DNA from: Candidatus Fimadaptatus faecigallinarum
GTDB taxonomy: Bacteria > Bacillota > Clostridia > Christensenellales > Aristaeellaceae
NCBI GenBank assembly: GCA_018714445.1
Contig: DVNK01000050.1
Span: 1 to 64,000, forward strand
DNA: 64,000 nucleotides
Direction: 5' to 3'
Position 1 is the first letter of the stretch. Every line of letters starts with the position of its first letter. Made by a program: the position numbers and the translations under genes. Positions 25,790 through 34,656 of this stretch are shown in pieces. Under the pieces are notes generated by a model that had not been told where the DNA came from, searched no databases, and saw only the letters and a list, made by a program, of their open reading frames with translations.

Positions 25790-26737
25790 ATGGAGCGGGA
25801 AGTATACTCACGGCGTTCAGGCGAGTATCGCGCGCGCGTGGAAGCCGAGCTTGACAGGCTGATACCGGCGCCGGAGCTTGAAAGCGACATGCCGGCATTG
25901 CTGAGACGGGCCATGCGCTACTCGCTGCTGGCGGGGGGCAAGCGGCTGCGGCCGGTGTTGCTGCTGGCGGTCAGCGACATGCTGGGCGGTGCGGATGGCG
26001 CGCTGAGCTGTGCATGCGCGCTGGAGATGATACATACGTATTCGCTGATACACGACGATCTGCCGGGCATGGATAACGATACAATGCGCCGGGGCCGGCC
26101 GACTTGCCATGTGGCGTTTGGCGAAGGTCAGGCGATACTGGCTGGCGACGGGCTGCTGACGCGCGCGTTTGAGAGCGTGCTGAGCGATGCGCTGGGGCGC
26201 GCGCCCGAGGCTGCGCTGCGCGAGGTGAGGGCGCTAAGTCGCATTGCCGACGCGGCGGGCTGCGGCGGCATGGTCGCGGGGCAGTGCGCGGATCTGGCGT
26301 GCGAGCGCGCCGGCTCGGCGGGTTATGGCGACATAGTTGCGCCGGGCGGCTCGCCGGGAGCCGACGTCATGCTCAGCTATATACATTACCGCAAGACGGC
26401 GCGCATGCTTATGGCGCCGTTTGAGGCGGCGTGCGAGCTGACGGGTGCGGACGACGATATGCGTGCGCGGCTGATGCGGTTTGCCGAACCGTTCGGGCTG
26501 CTGTTTCAGGTAGTGGACGACTATCTGGACGTATGCGGCGACAGCGCGGCGCTGGGCAAGAGCGTGGGCAAGGACGCCGACAGCGGCAAGCTCACATACG
26601 TGACGCTCAACGGCATTAAGGGCACGCTGGCGATACGCGACGAACTGGCGTGCAAGGCACAGCGCGCGCTGGCGGACATACCTGATGACGGCTTTCTGGC
26701 GGGAGCGCTGGAGGCCATGGCGATGCGCGACAGATGA
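25790..26737 (+). CDS. ispA: Polyprenyl synthetase, probable farnesyl diphosphate synthase
   Basis: It condenses isopentenyl diphosphate with allylic diphosphates to make short-chain prenyl diphosphates. The 315-aa product has the first Asp-rich motif in HDDLPGMDNDTMRRGRPT (about 85-102), GGKRLRPVLLL upstream (about 44-54), and the second Asp-rich motif in QVVDDYLDVCGD (about 239-250). The insertion in DDLPGMDND is the bacterial FPP-synthase (type II) pattern. Final chain length cannot be proven from sequence. The ATG is preceded by AGGAGG. It is cotranscribed with xseAB; no dxs follows. Confidence 0.92.
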   Translation: MEREVYSRRSGEYRARVEAELDRLIPAPELESDMPALLRRAMRYSLLAGGKRLRPVLLLAVSDMLGGADGALSCACALEMIHTYSLIHDDLPGMDNDTMRRGRPTCHVAFGEGQAILAGDGLLTRAFESVLSDALGRAPEAALREVRALSRIADAAGCGGMVAGQCADLACERAGSAGYGDIVAPGGSPGADVMLSYIHYRKTARMLMAPFEAACELTGADDDMRARLMRFAEPFGLLFQVVDDYLDVCGDSAALGKSVGKDADSGKLTYVTLNGIKGTLAIRDELACKAQRALADIPDDGFLAGALEAMAMRDR

Positions 26738-26755
26738 AGGTGAGGAGGCGGACAC

Positions 26756-27202
26756 TTGGACGGGTTGGAGGCGCTGTTTGCGAATCGCGTGCTCTGGGCG
26801 GCCATGCTGGGCTGGGCGATCGCGCAGACGTTTAAGGTAATGCTGACTTTCATTGTGTACAAGCGATGGGATTTTTCGCGCATGTTTGGTTCGGGCGGCA
26901 TGCCTTCGTCGCACTCGTCGTTCATATGCGCGCTTGCCACGGCGGTGGCCATAACGCGTGGCTTTCAGAGCGTTGAGTTTGCGATAAGCTTTGCGCTGGC
27001 GCTGATAGTAATGTATGATGCGGCGGGCGTGCGGCGCTCGGCAGGCAAGCAGGCCGCGGCGATAAATCAGATAATCCAGGACATGATGAAGCGTGGCAGC
27101 AAGTTGACGCAGGACCACTTGAAGGAACTGATAGGTCATACGCCGTTTGAGGTGATAATGGGCGCGCTGCTGGGCGTGCTGGTGGCCATACTGTTTGTAT
27201 GA
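26756..27202 (+). CDS. Divergent PAP2-family membrane protein (YuiD-like)
   Basis: A 148-aa integral membrane protein of the DUF212/YuiD group, which is distantly related to PAP2 phosphatases and vanadium haloperoxidases. The characteristic GSGGMPSSHSSFICALATAVA segment (about 46-66) includes the SSHS motif, and MYDAAGVRRSAGKQA (about 89-103) is the second conserved block, followed by ELIGHTPFEVIMGALLG. Activity has not been established for the family to my knowledge. The start is TTG seven bases after a GGAGG. It is the last gene before a strong terminator. Confidence 0.9.
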   Translation: MDGLEALFANRVLWAAMLGWAIAQTFKVMLTFIVYKRWDFSRMFGSGGMPSSHSSFICALATAVAITRGFQSVEFAISFALALIVMYDAAGVRRSAGKQAAAINQIIQDMMKRGSKLTQDHLKELIGHTPFEVIMGALLGVLVAILFV

Positions 27203-27209
27203 CGCAATG

Positions 27210-27244
27210 GAGCGGTGAGCCGTAGGGGCTTGCCGCTCGTTTTT
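27210..27244 (+). terminator. Rho-independent terminator
   Basis: A 12-bp stem (GAGCGGTGAGCC with GGCTTGCCGCTC, two wobble pairs) followed by GTTTTTG. It closes the asp23-to-YuiD run. The next 240 bases before spoIIAA contain another hairpin (27296-27316, 8-bp perfect stem, no T-run) and the candidate promoter below. Confidence 0.85.
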
Positions 27245-27420
27245 GTGCGCGCAGGCGCGCAGGCCGCTGAAAGGCTGCGACAACGGCGATGTAAAGGCAC
27301 TGATCGCCTCAGTGCCGACCGGATTCGACATGTACCATGCCAACTTGAAAAACATGCCGCATAAGCAAGTTAGCCGTCGAACGAAACCCGCATACACGAC
27401 AAACCAACTCAAATTCCGTC

Positions 27421-27450
27421 AAAGGAACCGCGCGGCGATCCGGCGAAAGT
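27421..27450 (+). promoter_or_regulatory. Candidate sigma-H promoter of spoIIA
   Basis: AAAGGAACC (27421-27429), 12-bp spacer and GGCGAAAGT (27442-27450) resemble the sigma-H -35 (RNAGGAWWW) and -10 (RNNGAATWW) elements, about 34 bases before spoIIAA. spoIIA is a sigma-H target in B. subtilis. The match is approximate. Confidence 0.35.
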
Positions 27451-27483
27451 AAACCGTCGGTAAGCAGACGGGAGGTGGCGTAT

Positions 27484-27801
27484 ATGCCGGGGACAAAGGG
27501 CTTGAGCGTTACGGCCAGGCTCAGCGGCGAGCTGGATCACTTCAGCGCGGACGGCGTGCGGGCGATGCTGGATGGCATGCTGGAGGACAGGCGCGTGCGA
27601 TATCTGGTGCTGGATCTGAGCGATATGACATTCATGGACTCATCGGGGGTAGGCGTCATAATCGGGAGGTACAAGCGGTTGGTGGCGCGGGGCGGCGGCG
27701 TGCGCGTGTTTGGCGCGAACGCGCAGGTGGACATGCTGTTCAAGCTGTCGGGCCTATATAAGATCGTAGAAAAATGTGATCGGGCGGGTGAGGCGGTATG
27801 A
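27484..27801 (+). CDS. spoIIAA: Anti-sigma F factor antagonist
   Basis: SpoIIAA releases sigma-F from SpoIIAB in the forespore when dephosphorylated by SpoIIE. The 105-aa STAS-domain protein has the phosphorylation site in MTFMDSSGVGVIIGRYK (about 51-67), with the regulatory Ser in DSSG, and the usual length. The ATG at 27484 is eight bases after GGAGG; a GTG three codons upstream lies inside the ribosome site and is rejected. It is first in the spoIIAA-spoIIAB-sigF operon, with a 4-base overlap to spoIIAB. Confidence 0.95.
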   Translation: MPGTKGLSVTARLSGELDHFSADGVRAMLDGMLEDRRVRYLVLDLSDMTFMDSSGVGVIIGRYKRLVARGGGVRVFGANAQVDMLFKLSGLYKIVEKCDRAGEAV

Positions 27802-28241
27802 ATTGCGTAAATGAGATGCGCGTGGACTTTCTTGCGTGCGGCGAGAATGAGGGATTTGCGCGGTTGTGCGCGGCGGCGTTTATAATGCGCCTAAACCCAA
27901 CGGTTGAGCAGATGAACGACATTAAGACCGCCGTGAGCGAAGCTGTGACCAATGCAATAATACATGGGTACGAGTCGACGCGCGGCATGGTGCGGCTCAG
28001 CGGGTTCATATACGACGACGGCACTGTGGCGTTTGAGGTGCATGACGCCGGGCGCGGAATAGACGACGTTGCGCGCGCACGCGAACCGTTCTTTACATCG
28101 CGGCCTGATATGGAGCGCTCCGGATTGGGCTTTACGGTCATGGAGACGCTGATGGACACGGTCGAGGTGACCTCGGAGCGCGGCCGGGGCACCAGGGTGC
28201 GAATGCTCAAGCGGCTGGACGCGCCTGATGCTGAGTCATGA
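27798..28241 (+). CDS. spoIIAB: Anti-sigma F factor, serine kinase
   Basis: SpoIIAB binds and inhibits sigma-F and phosphorylates SpoIIAA. The 147-aa GHKL-fold protein shows the N box KTAVSEAVTNAIIHGY (about 43-58), the G1-type VHDAGRGIDD (about 79-88) and the G2-type RSGLGFTVMETLMD (about 107-120). Length is normal. The ATG overlaps the spoIIAA stop (ATGA), and its end overlaps sigF by 14 bases, giving the tight coupling typical of this operon. Confidence 0.95.
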   Translation: MNCVNEMRVDFLACGENEGFARLCAAAFIMRLNPTVEQMNDIKTAVSEAVTNAIIHGYESTRGMVRLSGFIYDDGTVAFEVHDAGRGIDDVARAREPFFTSRPDMERSGLGFTVMETLMDTVEVTSERGRGTRVRMLKRLDAPDAES

Positions 28242-28944
28242 GCAGACGCTTGATTACATCCGCCGCGCGCAGGCGGGCGATAAGGCGGCGCGCGACGCGC
28301 TGATAGATGAGAACATTGCGCTCGTGAAATCGGTGGCGGCGCGGTTTGGCGGGCGGGGCGTCGAGTGGGATGACCTGTTCCAGTTGGGCTGCATGGGGCT
28401 GATAAAGGCGATAGACGGATTTGACGTAGAGCGCGGAGTGCGGTTTTCGACGTATGCGGTGCCCATGATAATGGGTGAGATTCGCCGCTATCTGCGCGAC
28501 GACGGTCAGATGCGCGTGTCGCGGCAACTGCGCGAGCGTGCGCGGGACTGCCTGCGCGCGCGTTCGGAGTTGGAATTGGAGCTGGCATCCGAACCCACGT
28601 TGGAGCAGATAGCGGCGCGCGCAGGGCTGGAACTGAGCGCGGCGGTGGAAGCGCTTGCTTCGACTCAGACGGTGCGTTCGCTCAGCGAACCCGCGGGCCC
28701 GGACAGCGACTGCGTGCTGGCCGACACGCTGGGCGAGGACGATACCGAGCGGCGCATAGATCGACTTGAACTGGAGCGAGGCCTGTCGGAGCTGGAAGAG
28801 CGCGAGGCTGAGCTGATAAGGTTGCGATACTTTGCGCAACTCACGCAGGTGCAGATAGGCGCGCGATTGGGCATATCGCAGGTGCAGGTGTCGCGGCTGG
28901 AAAGCCGCATTATAAAGAAGCTGCGCGGCAGTCTGAGCGTGTGA
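28228..28944 (+). CDS. sigF: Forespore RNA polymerase sigma-F factor
   Basis: A sigma-70-family factor that starts forespore transcription after asymmetric division. The 238-aa product contains region 2 (LVKSVAARFGGRGVEWDDLFQLGCMGLIKAIDGF, then FSTYAVPMIMGEIRRYLRDD, about 31-93), region 3, and region 4 with the HTH LTQVQIGARLGISQVQVSRLES (about 204-225). Identity as sigma-F rather than sigma-G rests on the spoIIAA-spoIIAB operon context. It overlaps spoIIAB by 14 bases. By hand count 10 of its 14 Ile codons are ATA, illustrating the codon bias of this genome. Confidence 0.94.
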   Translation: MLSHEQTLDYIRRAQAGDKAARDALIDENIALVKSVAARFGGRGVEWDDLFQLGCMGLIKAIDGFDVERGVRFSTYAVPMIMGEIRRYLRDDGQMRVSRQLRERARDCLRARSELELELASEPTLEQIAARAGLELSAAVEALASTQTVRSLSEPAGPDSDCVLADTLGEDDTERRIDRLELERGLSELEEREAELIRLRYFAQLTQVQIGARLGISQVQVSRLESRIIKKLRGSLSV

Positions 28945-28970
28945 CGCCGTCGGCCTGCGCGGCTAAATAA

Positions 28971-29012
28971 CAGGCAAGCCTGCGGGTCAGACACTGGCCC
29001 GCGGGCTGCCTG
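28971..29012 (+). other. Strong stem-loop after sigF, possible terminator
   Basis: About 19 paired positions around a 3-base ACA loop (28971-28990 with 28994-29012, one bulge and two wobble pairs), 27 bases after the sigF stop. There is no T-run, so intrinsic termination is uncertain; it may stabilise the spoIIA mRNA 3' end. Confidence 0.45.
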
Positions 29013-29080
29013 CGTATTGGGCGCCTGAACCCAGTTGGCGGGCCGCCAAAAAGCACATTAGGTTAACTCGCCGATTTTCA

Positions 29081-29110
29081 TTGACCTGCGGGGTATTTTC
29101 GTGCTATGCT
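29081..29110 (+). promoter_or_regulatory. Sigma-A-type promoter of the radical SAM-mutSL region
   Basis: TTGACC (29081-29086), 18-bp spacer, TATGCT (29105-29110), 36 bases before the TTG start; a TATAAG lies 3 bases further on. It starts the long vegetative plus-strand run. Confidence 0.55.
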
Positions 29111-29146
29111 ATAAGATACTATTGGGTAAAACAGGAGGCATGGCAA

Positions 29147-31006
29147 TTGGCTCTTACCGATATGACGCTGTCGCAGCGCATAGAGCGCGTGCTGCCGCGC
29201 GTGCAGAAGGCTACGCGCTATATGGGCGGCGAGATGGGCAGTGTAATGAAGGATCCTGCGCAGGTGCGCGTAAGGTACGCATTTCTGTTTCCGGATGTAT
29301 ACGAAGTGGGCATGTCGCATTTGGGCATGAAGATACTGTATCACACGATTAACAAGCGCCCGGACGCCTGGTGCGAACGGGTGTTTTCGCCGTGGCTGGA
29401 CATGGCCGAGGAGATGCGGCGTGAGCACATACCGCTGTTCTCGCTGGAAAGCCGCACGCCGGTGAGCGAGTTTGACATGTTGGGCGTGACGCTGCAGTAT
29501 GAGATGAGCTATTCCAACATACTGGACGCGCTGGCAATGGCGGGCATACCGCTGCGCTCTGCTGAGCGCACGAGCGGGCCGTTTGTGATAGCTGGCGGAC
29601 CGTGCGCATTCAACCCGGAACCGCTGGCCGATTTCTTTGACATATTCGTGCTGGGCGACGGCGAGCAGTCGACGCACGATACGATAGATATGTTCCTCAA
29701 ATGGAAAGAATCCGGGCTGCCGCGCGCGGAATACCTGAAGATGTGCGCGCAGATACCGGGCGTATACGTGCCGTCGCTGTACGATGTGGAGTACAACGCG
29801 GATGGTACGGTGCGCTCAGTGACGCCCAAGCCGGGTTCAGGCGCGCCCGAACGCGTCTATAAGGCGCTGGTCAACGACCTGAACGCCGCCGATTTCCCGG
29901 ATCAGATGATAGTGCCGTTTGGCGAGATCGTGCACGACCGGATTATGCTTGAACTGTTTAGAGGCTGCACGCGCGGCTGCCGGTTCTGCCAGGCGGGCAT
30001 GATATACCGTCCGGTGCGCGAGCGCTCGATGGAGCGGCTGCTGGAACTGGCAGACAAGCTGATAGACTCTACGGGCTACGAGGAGATATCGCTGTCCAGC
30101 CTGTCCAGCGGCGACTACTCGTGCCTGCCCGAGCTGGCGACCGAGTTGATGCGCCGGTTCGAGAAGCGGCGGGTATCGGTGACGCTGCCGTCGCTGCGCG
30201 TGGACACGTTTGTTAAGGACACGCTTGCGCAGACTCAGCGCGTCAAAAAGACTACGCTTACATTTGCACCGGAAGCCGGTTCGCAGCGTTTGCGCGACGT
30301 CATCAACAAGGGCGTAACAGAGGAAGACCTGCTCCGAAGCGTGCGCGACGCGTTTGAGAGCGGTTGGAGCGGCATAAAGCTGTATACGATGCTGGGGCTG
30401 CCGACTGAAAACACGGCCGACCTGGACGGGCTGGTGCAGTTGACGCGCGATGTTATATCGCAATATTTTGCGGTGCCCAAGGAACAGCGCGCGCGTGGTT
30501 TGCGCGTGGCGGTATCGACCTCGACGTTTGTGCCCAAGCCGCATACGCCGTTCCAGTGGGAGCCGCAGGATTCGTTGGACGAGATCGAGCGCAAACAGCG
30601 CTATCTGGTGAGCCAATTCCGCGGCATGAAGTCGGTCGATTACAAGTACCACGAAAGCGAGATCAGCTTTATGGAGGCGTGCTTTGCGCGCGGCGACCGG
30701 CGGCTGTGCGCGGTGCTGGAGAATGCGCACAAGTTGGGATGTCGGTTCGACGGCTGGCATGAGCAGTTCCGGTACGACCTGTGGCTGGAGGCGTTTGCGC
30801 AGGCGGGGCTGGATCCGCACTTTTATGCGAATCGCCGGCGCGCCGAGGACGAGGTGCTGCCGTGGGACCACATAGATGCGGGCGTTACCAAAGAATTCCT
30901 GCTGCGCGAAAAGCACCGCGCCGAGCGCGGCGAGACTACGCCGGACTGCCGGGGCGGCTGCCAGGGCTGTGGTCTCAGGCGATATGAGGGGGCGTGCCGC
31001 GAATGA
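29147..31006 (+). CDS. Radical SAM protein, TIGR03960-type, function unknown
   Basis: A 619-aa protein. The N-terminal 250 residues resemble the B12-binding-type domain of this group (FLFPDVYEVGMSHLGMKILY near 45, EMSYSNILDAL near 125). The radical SAM domain has RGCTRGCRFCQAGMIYRP (about 270-287) with the CxxxCxxC cluster motif. The C-terminus carries extra cysteines in PDCRGGCQGCG and GAC (about 600-617). Members are widespread in Clostridia next to or fused with DUF2344, but the reaction is unknown; a role in RNA or ribosome modification is often guessed because of the neighbouring rng and miaB genes. The start is TTG, eight bases after AGGAGG. It overlaps the DUF2344 gene by 4 bases. Confidence 0.88.
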   Translation: MALTDMTLSQRIERVLPRVQKATRYMGGEMGSVMKDPAQVRVRYAFLFPDVYEVGMSHLGMKILYHTINKRPDAWCERVFSPWLDMAEEMRREHIPLFSLESRTPVSEFDMLGVTLQYEMSYSNILDALAMAGIPLRSAERTSGPFVIAGGPCAFNPEPLADFFDIFVLGDGEQSTHDTIDMFLKWKESGLPRAEYLKMCAQIPGVYVPSLYDVEYNADGTVRSVTPKPGSGAPERVYKALVNDLNAADFPDQMIVPFGEIVHDRIMLELFRGCTRGCRFCQAGMIYRPVRERSMERLLELADKLIDSTGYEEISLSSLSSGDYSCLPELATELMRRFEKRRVSVTLPSLRVDTFVKDTLAQTQRVKKTTLTFAPEAGSQRLRDVINKGVTEEDLLRSVRDAFESGWSGIKLYTMLGLPTENTADLDGLVQLTRDVISQYFAVPKEQRARGLRVAVSTSTFVPKPHTPFQWEPQDSLDEIERKQRYLVSQFRGMKSVDYKYHESEISFMEACFARGDRRLCAVLENAHKLGCRFDGWHEQFRYDLWLEAFAQAGLDPHFYANRRRAEDEVLPWDHIDAGVTKEFLLREKHRAERGETTPDCRGGCQGCGLRRYEGACRE

Positions 31007-31713
31007 GGATACTGTTTGAGTTTGTAAAGGGTGCCCGGCTTAGGTTCGTGTCGCTGCTGGACATGCAGCGGCTCATGCAGCGCGCGCTCAGGCGCTCGGG
31101 GTTGCCCATAAGGTATTCGGGCGGATATTCGCCGCATGCGGCGATGTCGTTTGCTTCAGCGCTGGGCATAGGCGTGTGGAGCACTTGCGAGATACTGGAC
31201 GTCAAGATGGAGTCGGAATGTCCGCTTCAGGAGGCGTTTGAGCGCATGAACGCGGCATTGCCCGCCGACATGCGCATAACGCGCGTATCGGCGGTGGCAG
31301 ACGGGCATCCGGCGTCGATGGCGCGGCTGAGCTGGGCCGACTATGAGATCATATTTGAACCCGCGCAGGCGCGCATCGCGACTGATGCGCTCGAGCTGCT
31401 TGCGCAGGCCGAGATCATGGCAATGCGCAAGACCAAGTCGGGCGAGAAGGAGACCGATGTGCGGCCGCTGATTGCGACGCTGGCTGCGCAGACGCTTGCA
31501 GACGGCCGGGCCGTATTGCGCGCGCGGTTGCGGCTGTGCGAGCAGGGTACGCTCAAGCCGGAACTGCTTATACAGCTTGCGGCGGCGCAGCATGGCGTCG
31601 AGTATAACACTGGCGATGCGGAGATAATTCGCCGGGCGCTGCTGACCGGGGACGATGCGAGCACGGCGCGACCGATAATCACCGACGGAGTGCTGGCGAC
31701 ATATCCCGGGTAG
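31003..31713 (+). CDS. DUF2344 (TIGR03936) protein
   Basis: A 236-aa protein of the DUF2344/TIGR03936 family. Conserved N-terminal signature: MRILFEFVKGARLRFVSLLD, then LPIRYSGGYSPHAAMSFASALGIGV (about 33-57). The C-terminal half is a variable alpha/beta region. In many genomes the domain is fused to the C-terminus of the preceding radical SAM protein; here it is separate but overlaps it by ATGA, so the two presumably form a complex. Function unknown. It ends with a double stop (TAG TAG), followed by rng 18 bases later. Confidence 0.88.
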   Translation: MRILFEFVKGARLRFVSLLDMQRLMQRALRRSGLPIRYSGGYSPHAAMSFASALGIGVWSTCEILDVKMESECPLQEAFERMNAALPADMRITRVSAVADGHPASMARLSWADYEIIFEPAQARIATDALELLAQAEIMAMRKTKSGEKETDVRPLIATLAAQTLADGRAVLRARLRLCEQGTLKPELLIQLAAAQHGVEYNTGDAEIIRRALLTGDDASTARPIITDGVLATYPG

Positions 31714-31731
31714 TAGATTGCGGAGGGAGCA

Positions 31732-33225
31732 ATGGCGAGCGATATATTGGTAGAATCGATGTATGGTCGCACGCGTGTTGCGGTCATGGAGGACGGCCAT
31801 CTGCGTGAGCTGTACAGCGAACAGGCCGGCAGCGAGAAGCTGGTCGGCAACATATACATGGGGCGCGTCGAGAATGTGCTGCCGGGCATGCAGGCGGCGT
31901 TCGTCGATATAGGACTGGACAAAAATGCGTTTTTGTATGCGGGCGACTTAAAGCCCGGGCCGGACTGCCAGTTTTCAGGCAGCGAGCTGCGCGCGGCTCA
32001 GATACCCATACAGAAGCTGGTAAAGCGTGGCCAGGAGATCATGGTGCAGGTGATAAAGGAACCGGGCGGCGCCAAGGGACCGCGCATATCCACGCATATC
32101 ACGCTGCCGGGTCATGTGGCTGTGCTGCTGCCCACGGTCGAGTATGTGGGCGTATCGCGGCGCATAGTGTCCGAGGACAAGCGCGAGGAACTGCGCCGGC
32201 GCATGATCGAGCTCAAGCCGCAGGGCATGGGTGCGATAGTGCGCACTGCGGGCGAGGACGCCAGCGACGACGAGTTCAGCGCCGACATGAGCCAACTGGT
32301 CAAGCTGTGGGAGCGAATATGCGCACACGCGCGCCACGTGAAGGCGCCCCGGCTCATACGCGCCGACGAGACGCTGGTAGTGCGCGCAGTGCGCGACAGG
32401 CTGGCGCTGGGCGAGGGCAGGATGCTTATTGAGGATGCGCGCTGCTATGACGAGGCGGTGAATGCGGCGCGGGAGCTGTCGCCGGCGCTGGCGGCGCGGA
32501 TAGAGCGCTATGACGCGCGCCGGCCGCTGTTTGAGCTGTATAACGTGGCGAGTCAGGCCGAACGGGCGCTTGCGCGGCGGGTGTGGCTCAAGAGCGGCGG
32601 CTACATAGTGATAGACTATGCCGAAGCCATGACGGTCATAGATGTCAACACCGGCAAGTATGTCGGAGGCAGCGGGCTGCAGGACACTGTGGTCAAGGTA
32701 AACCTTGAAGCGGCGGACGAGATCGCCAATCAGCTCCGACTGCGCGACATAGGCGGGATAGTTGTGATAGACTTCATCGACATGGAGTCGCTTGAGAGTC
32801 GCGAGCAGGTAATACAGGCGCTCAGAACGGCGCTCAAACGCGATCACACGCGCACCAATGTCATCGGGCTTACGGGCCTGGGCATGCTGGAGATGACGCG
32901 CAAGAAGGTGCATCATCCGATACGTGAAGCGCTGACGCAGCCGTGCCGGGCATGCGGCGGCGCGGGCTGGGTTTACTCGGCGGATGCGCTGGCGCGGGAG
33001 GCGCTGTTGGCGGTGCGTGGGCGCGATTGCGACTGTGAGCCTGTGCCGCTGGCTATACGCGCGGGCGATGCGGTAGTGCGGGCGCTGATGGACATAGGCG
33101 TTGCGCGCGAGCAGCCCGTGTATGCGGTCGTGGATGAGCGCGTAAAAGGCTTTGAGATAGAGCTGGCTGAAGGCGATATGAGCGCTGCGCGTCGGCTCAA
33201 GCCATATCGGGAGGACGAAAGATGA
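31732..33225 (+). CDS. rng: Ribonuclease E/G family endoribonuclease
   Basis: It cleaves single-stranded RNA, acting in rRNA maturation and mRNA decay. The 497-aa, RNase G-length protein starts with the S1-like domain (GNIYMGRVENVLPGMQAAFVDIG, about 37-59). The catalytic metal-binding aspartates lie in VIDVNTGKYVG (about 303-313) and GGIVVIDFIDM (about 343-353). The zinc-link cysteines are in CRACGGAGW (about 405-413). Adjacent rplU/rpmA genes, common in other Clostridia, are not present. The ATG follows GGAGG by about five bases. It overlaps miaB by 4 bases. Confidence 0.93.
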   Translation: MASDILVESMYGRTRVAVMEDGHLRELYSEQAGSEKLVGNIYMGRVENVLPGMQAAFVDIGLDKNAFLYAGDLKPGPDCQFSGSELRAAQIPIQKLVKRGQEIMVQVIKEPGGAKGPRISTHITLPGHVAVLLPTVEYVGVSRRIVSEDKREELRRRMIELKPQGMGAIVRTAGEDASDDEFSADMSQLVKLWERICAHARHVKAPRLIRADETLVVRAVRDRLALGEGRMLIEDARCYDEAVNAARELSPALAARIERYDARRPLFELYNVASQAERALARRVWLKSGGYIVIDYAEAMTVIDVNTGKYVGGSGLQDTVVKVNLEAADEIANQLRLRDIGGIVVIDFIDMESLESREQVIQALRTALKRDHTRTNVIGLTGLGMLEMTRKKVHHPIREALTQPCRACGGAGWVYSADALAREALLAVRGRDCDCEPVPLAIRAGDAVVRALMDIGVAREQPVYAVVDERVKGFEIELAEGDMSAARRLKPYREDER

Positions 33226-34583
33226 GCGATATGCTCCGTATTACGATGGATGAAGTGCGGCCCGAGCCGCGATTGAGCGGCCGCGCGTACCACATAGTAA
33301 CCTATGGCTGTCAGATGAACGCGCACGACAGCGAGCAGATAGCCGGCATACTCGACCGTATGGGCATGCACGAGGCGGCGTCGCGCGACGAGGCCGACCT
33401 GGTCATATACAATACCTGCTGCGTGCGCGACAATGCTGAGCGGCGTGCGCTGGGCAATGTGGGCTGGCTCAAAGAATTGAAAAAGGTAAAGCCCGAGCTG
33501 ATGACGGGCGTGTGTGGCTGCATGGTGCAGCAGCCGGGCATGGCCGAAAAGCTCATAAAGCGATACCCGTTTCTGGACATCGCGTTTGGAACTCATGAGT
33601 TGTACAAGCTCCCGGATATGATGCGCGAACTGTTGGATAGCCGCGCGCGGGTCGTATGCGTAAGCGAAGACGACATGGTCGCCGAAGGTCTGCCGGTAAA
33701 GCGCGTCAGCCGCATACAGGCATATGTCAACATAATGTACGGGTGCAACAACTTTTGCTCGTACTGCATAGTGCCATATGTGCGGGGGCGCGAGCGGTCG
33801 CGGCTGCCGGAAGATATACTGCGCGAGGTGGAAGAACTGAAGTGCGACGGCGTGCGCGAAGTTATGCTGCTGGGGCAGAACGTCAACTCGTATTCGGGCG
33901 GCGGACTGGACTTTGCCGGGCTGCTGCGCGAGGTCGACGCGATAGGCATCGAGCGCATACGGTTCATGACGTCGCATCCCAAGGACCTGTCGGATGCGCT
34001 GATAGACGTTATGGCCAATTCGCGCCACATCTGCCATCAGCTGCATCTGCCGGTGCAGCATGGCAGCGACCGGGTGCTCGAGGCCATGAACCGGCGCTAC
34101 ACCGCAGCGCACTACCTGGGCCTGGTCGACAAACTGCGCGGCGCAATGCCGGACATAGGCCTGACTACTGACCTGATAGTGGGTTTCCCGGGCGAGACCG
34201 AGGATGACTTCAAGGCCACGCTTGATCTGGTTGAGCGCGTGCGCTATGATTCGGCGTATACGTTCATATTCTCGCCGCGTCAGGGCACCGTGGCTGCGTC
34301 AATGCCCAACCAGGTGGATGAGGAAACCTCGCGCCGGCGCATACACGAGCTGATAGCTGTGCAGGAGCGCATCACTGGCGAAATTTACGCAGGTCAGGCC
34401 GGGCGTATCGAGCGGGTGCTGGTCGAGGGGCCGGCGGCGCGCGGCGAAGGCAAGCTGGCCGGGCGGACTGAGCGCGGCATAACGGTGAACTTCACAGGCA
34501 CGGCGAGCGAGGGCGAGCTGGTGGATGTGAAGATACTGGGCGCCGGACACAATACTCTAAAAGGCGAGCAGGTAGGCAGCTGA
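33222..34583 (+). CDS. miaB: tRNA-2-methylthio-N6-dimethylallyladenosine synthase
   Basis: MiaB adds a methylthio group to i6A37 of tRNAs, the step after MiaA, which is encoded 5.5 kb downstream in the same run. The 453-aa product has the UPF0004 domain with three cluster-binding cysteines (YGCQMN near 30, NTCC near 66, CGCM near 98), the radical SAM motif YGCNNFCSYCIVPY (about 173-186) and a C-terminal TRAM domain (about 385-450). Two Fe-S clusters are therefore expected. It overlaps rng by 4 bases (ATGA). Confidence 0.95.
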   Translation: MSDMLRITMDEVRPEPRLSGRAYHIVTYGCQMNAHDSEQIAGILDRMGMHEAASRDEADLVIYNTCCVRDNAERRALGNVGWLKELKKVKPELMTGVCGCMVQQPGMAEKLIKRYPFLDIAFGTHELYKLPDMMRELLDSRARVVCVSEDDMVAEGLPVKRVSRIQAYVNIMYGCNNFCSYCIVPYVRGRERSRLPEDILREVEELKCDGVREVMLLGQNVNSYSGGGLDFAGLLREVDAIGIERIRFMTSHPKDLSDALIDVMANSRHICHQLHLPVQHGSDRVLEAMNRRYTAAHYLGLVDKLRGAMPDIGLTTDLIVGFPGETEDDFKATLDLVERVRYDSAYTFIFSPRQGTVAASMPNQVDEETSRRRIHELIAVQERITGEIYAGQAGRIERVLVEGPAARGEGKLAGRTERGITVNFTGTASEGELVDVKILGAGHNTLKGEQVGS

Positions 34584-34656
34584 TGCGGTCACGCCAGGGC
34601 GGCGGAGCGCAACGGACGCTTACATGACATAACGATTGGAAGGCGGAGGAAATATT

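Noticed and set aside
27296-27316. Perfect 8-bp hairpin between the terminator and spoIIAA
   Set aside because: No T-run and no associated start; probably chance or part of an untranslated region, so not listed as a terminator.
27243-27452. A 69-codon frame between the YuiD-type gene and spoIIAA
   Set aside because: It starts inside the T-run of a terminator, has no ribosome site and covers the spoIIA promoter region.
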